A stretch of 64,000 bases of DNA. It comes from Sagittula sp. P11 (GTDB lineage Bacteria > Pseudomonadota > Alphaproteobacteria > Rhodobacterales > Rhodobacteraceae). Positions 62,888 to 64,000 of this stretch are shown piece by piece. Location of the stretch: assembly GCF_002814095.1 (NCBI RefSeq), contig NZ_CP021913.1, positions 1,178,001-1,242,000 on the forward strand, given 5' to 3'. Within the stretch, counting starts at the first letter, position 1. The number at the start of each line of letters is the position of its first letter. A program made the position numbers and the translations under genes. A model generated the notes under the pieces. It saw only the letters and a program-made list of their open reading frames with translations, had not been told where the DNA came from and made no database searches.

Positions 62888-64000
62888 GACGGCGGGCTTC
62901 ACCGGACCCGACCTCTGCCGCCTGACGGCGCGCGACGTGGTGGCCCTGCTGAAATCGGGTCAGGTCTCCACCGCCGAACTGATCGACGCCAGCCTGAACC
63001 GCATCGCGCAGACCTCTCCCGCGATCAACGCCATGGTCACCACCTGCGGCGACCGCGCCCGTGACGCACAGCCTGACCGCGACAGCCTGCTGGCGGGCCT
63101 GCCCGTCGGCATCAAGGACCTGACCGATGTCGCGGGCGTGCGCACCACCTACGGCACCCCGGCGCTCGCCGACAACGTGCCAAAGGCCTCCGATCCGATG
63201 GTCCTGCGCATGGAGGCGCGCGGCGCGGTGGTGATCGGCAAGACCAACACCCCGGAAATGGGCGCAGGCGCCAACACCTTCAACGCCGTCTTCGGCGCCA
63301 CCCGCAACCCGTGGGACACGCGCATGAACCCCGGCGGATCGTCGGGCGGGGCTGCGGCGGGCCTTGCCACCGGCGAAGTCTGGCTGAGCCAGGGCTCCGA
63401 CCTCGGCGGCTCGCTCCGCACCCCGGCCAGCTATTGCGGTGTCGTGGGGCTGAGGCCATCGCCGGGACTGGTCGCCTCGGCTGCCGGGGCGGACGCTTTC
63501 GACGCCTTCGGTGTCGACGGTCCCATGGCCCGGAACGTGGCGGACGTGGCGCTCTTCCTCGACGCGATGACGGGCTTCGACCCGGTTTCCCCCCTTTCGC
63601 ATCCGCCCTCGACGGACAGCTACCTGGGCGCCTGCCTCGCAGCGCCGGGCCATGTCCGTATCGCCTTCTCGCCGGACCTCGGCGGGCTCGCCCCCGTCAC
63701 GTCCGACATGGCGCAGATCCTCGCCCGGGCCGTCGCGCGGGTTCAGGCCCCCGATGTCGCGGTGGAGGAGCATCAGCCGGACACCCGCGGTCTCGACCAC
63801 GCCTTCCGCACCTTCCGCGCGCTCGGCATGTGGACGTCGCATCAGGTCCGGCCAAAGCGCATCTCGCAGCACTTCAAACCGACGCTGGCCGAGAACATCC
63901 GCACCGGCGGCACGTTGACCGTCGACGACATCGCCAGGGCAAACGTGACCCGGTCGCGGCTTTACGCGCAGATGCGCGGGCTGTTCGGCAGGTTCGACGT
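62873..64000 (+). CDS. Amidase signature family enzyme (3' partial)
   Basis: 376 residues visible, open to the window end. Starts ATG 62873, overlapping the regulator's last 15 bases. Amidase-signature triad: Lys81 (LPVGIKDLTDV), cis-Ser in NPGGSSGGAAAG (about residue 156) and nucleophile Ser in GSDLGGSLRTPA (about 180; usual form GTDIGGSIR). Hydrolyses an amide, perhaps an aryl- or carbamoyl-amide; GatA is unlikely because the context is wrong and the sequence differs in the signature. Coupled to the SqrR-like gene by overlap, which may imply shared regulation. Confidence 0.88.

Overview
The window is high-GC DNA (roughly two thirds G+C) with dense genes, many ATGA/TGATG stop-start overlaps and AGGAGG-type ribosome sites. 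The gene set (malic enzyme-phosphotransacetylase, NhaA fused to a DsbA-like domain, a Hint-domain protein, DUF1194, SqrR-like ArsR, ScfR-type TTTGCAAA sites, pca genes) points to an alphaproteobacterium of the order Rhodobacterales, most likely a roseobacter-type marine heterotroph. It looks chromosomal. No rRNA, tRNA, CRISPR, phage or plasmid backbone was seen. The only mobile-type gene is a REP-associated tyrosine transposase (RAYT).

Layout. 1-12.7 kb: central metabolism and housekeeping. This holds malic enzyme (cut by the window start), a small SH3-like membrane protein, a secreted unknown, propionyl-CoA synthetase preceded by TTTGCAAA sites, NhaA, a Hint protein, a secreted MhpD-like protein, NAD kinase, serine hydroxymethyltransferase and a conserved unknown. 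13-20.4 kb: DMT exporter and fatty acid desaturase (one operon), XRE regulator, aldo-keto reductase, an orphan ImuA-like protein, RAYT with REP-like hairpins, and an MFS transporter.

20.5-44.1 kb is the most distinctive part. A periplasmic solute-binding protein, an Fe-ADH-like enzyme and an AraC regulator lead to an apparent 17-gene operon (25057-44073) with almost no intergenic space. The operon encodes: a branched-chain-amino-acid-type ABC importer whose second ATPase is fused to a Tm-1-like domain; a TIM-barrel partner; a 971-residue flotillin-like protein with eight 44-residue tandem repeats; two tandem SRPBCC proteins; a molybdenum hydroxylase (FAD, 2Fe-2S and a molybdopterin subunit split into two genes); CoxD- and CoxE-type maturation factors; an amidohydrolase; a metallo-beta-lactamase-fold lactonase; and an SMP-30/isochorismatase-like fusion. 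I read it as uptake of an unknown small molecule, its hydroxylation at a membrane platform, and hydrolysis of the resulting lactone or amide bonds. The substrate cannot be read from sequence.

44.4-55.2 kb: methionyl-tRNA synthetase, a small unknown, LysR regulator, MATE exporter, cytochrome c, TruB, a CatB-type acetyltransferase, a minus-strand operon (SDR, haloacid dehalogenase, alpha/beta hydrolase) and a SlyD-type prolyl isomerase. 55.8-64 kb: a partial protocatechuate branch (pcaD, esterase, pcaB, exporter) behind a PcaQ-like box, then a zinc alcohol dehydrogenase, an enolase-superfamily enzyme, a SqrR/BigR-like persulfide-sensor candidate and an amidase cut by the window end.

A dispersed repeat (GC-rich hairpin plus GGTATT...CCAAGATGAAG) occurs at three loci, and a second, GTAG-headed hairpin family fits REP elements mobilised by RAYT. 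Function assignments rest on motifs and family resemblance read by eye. No database search was run.
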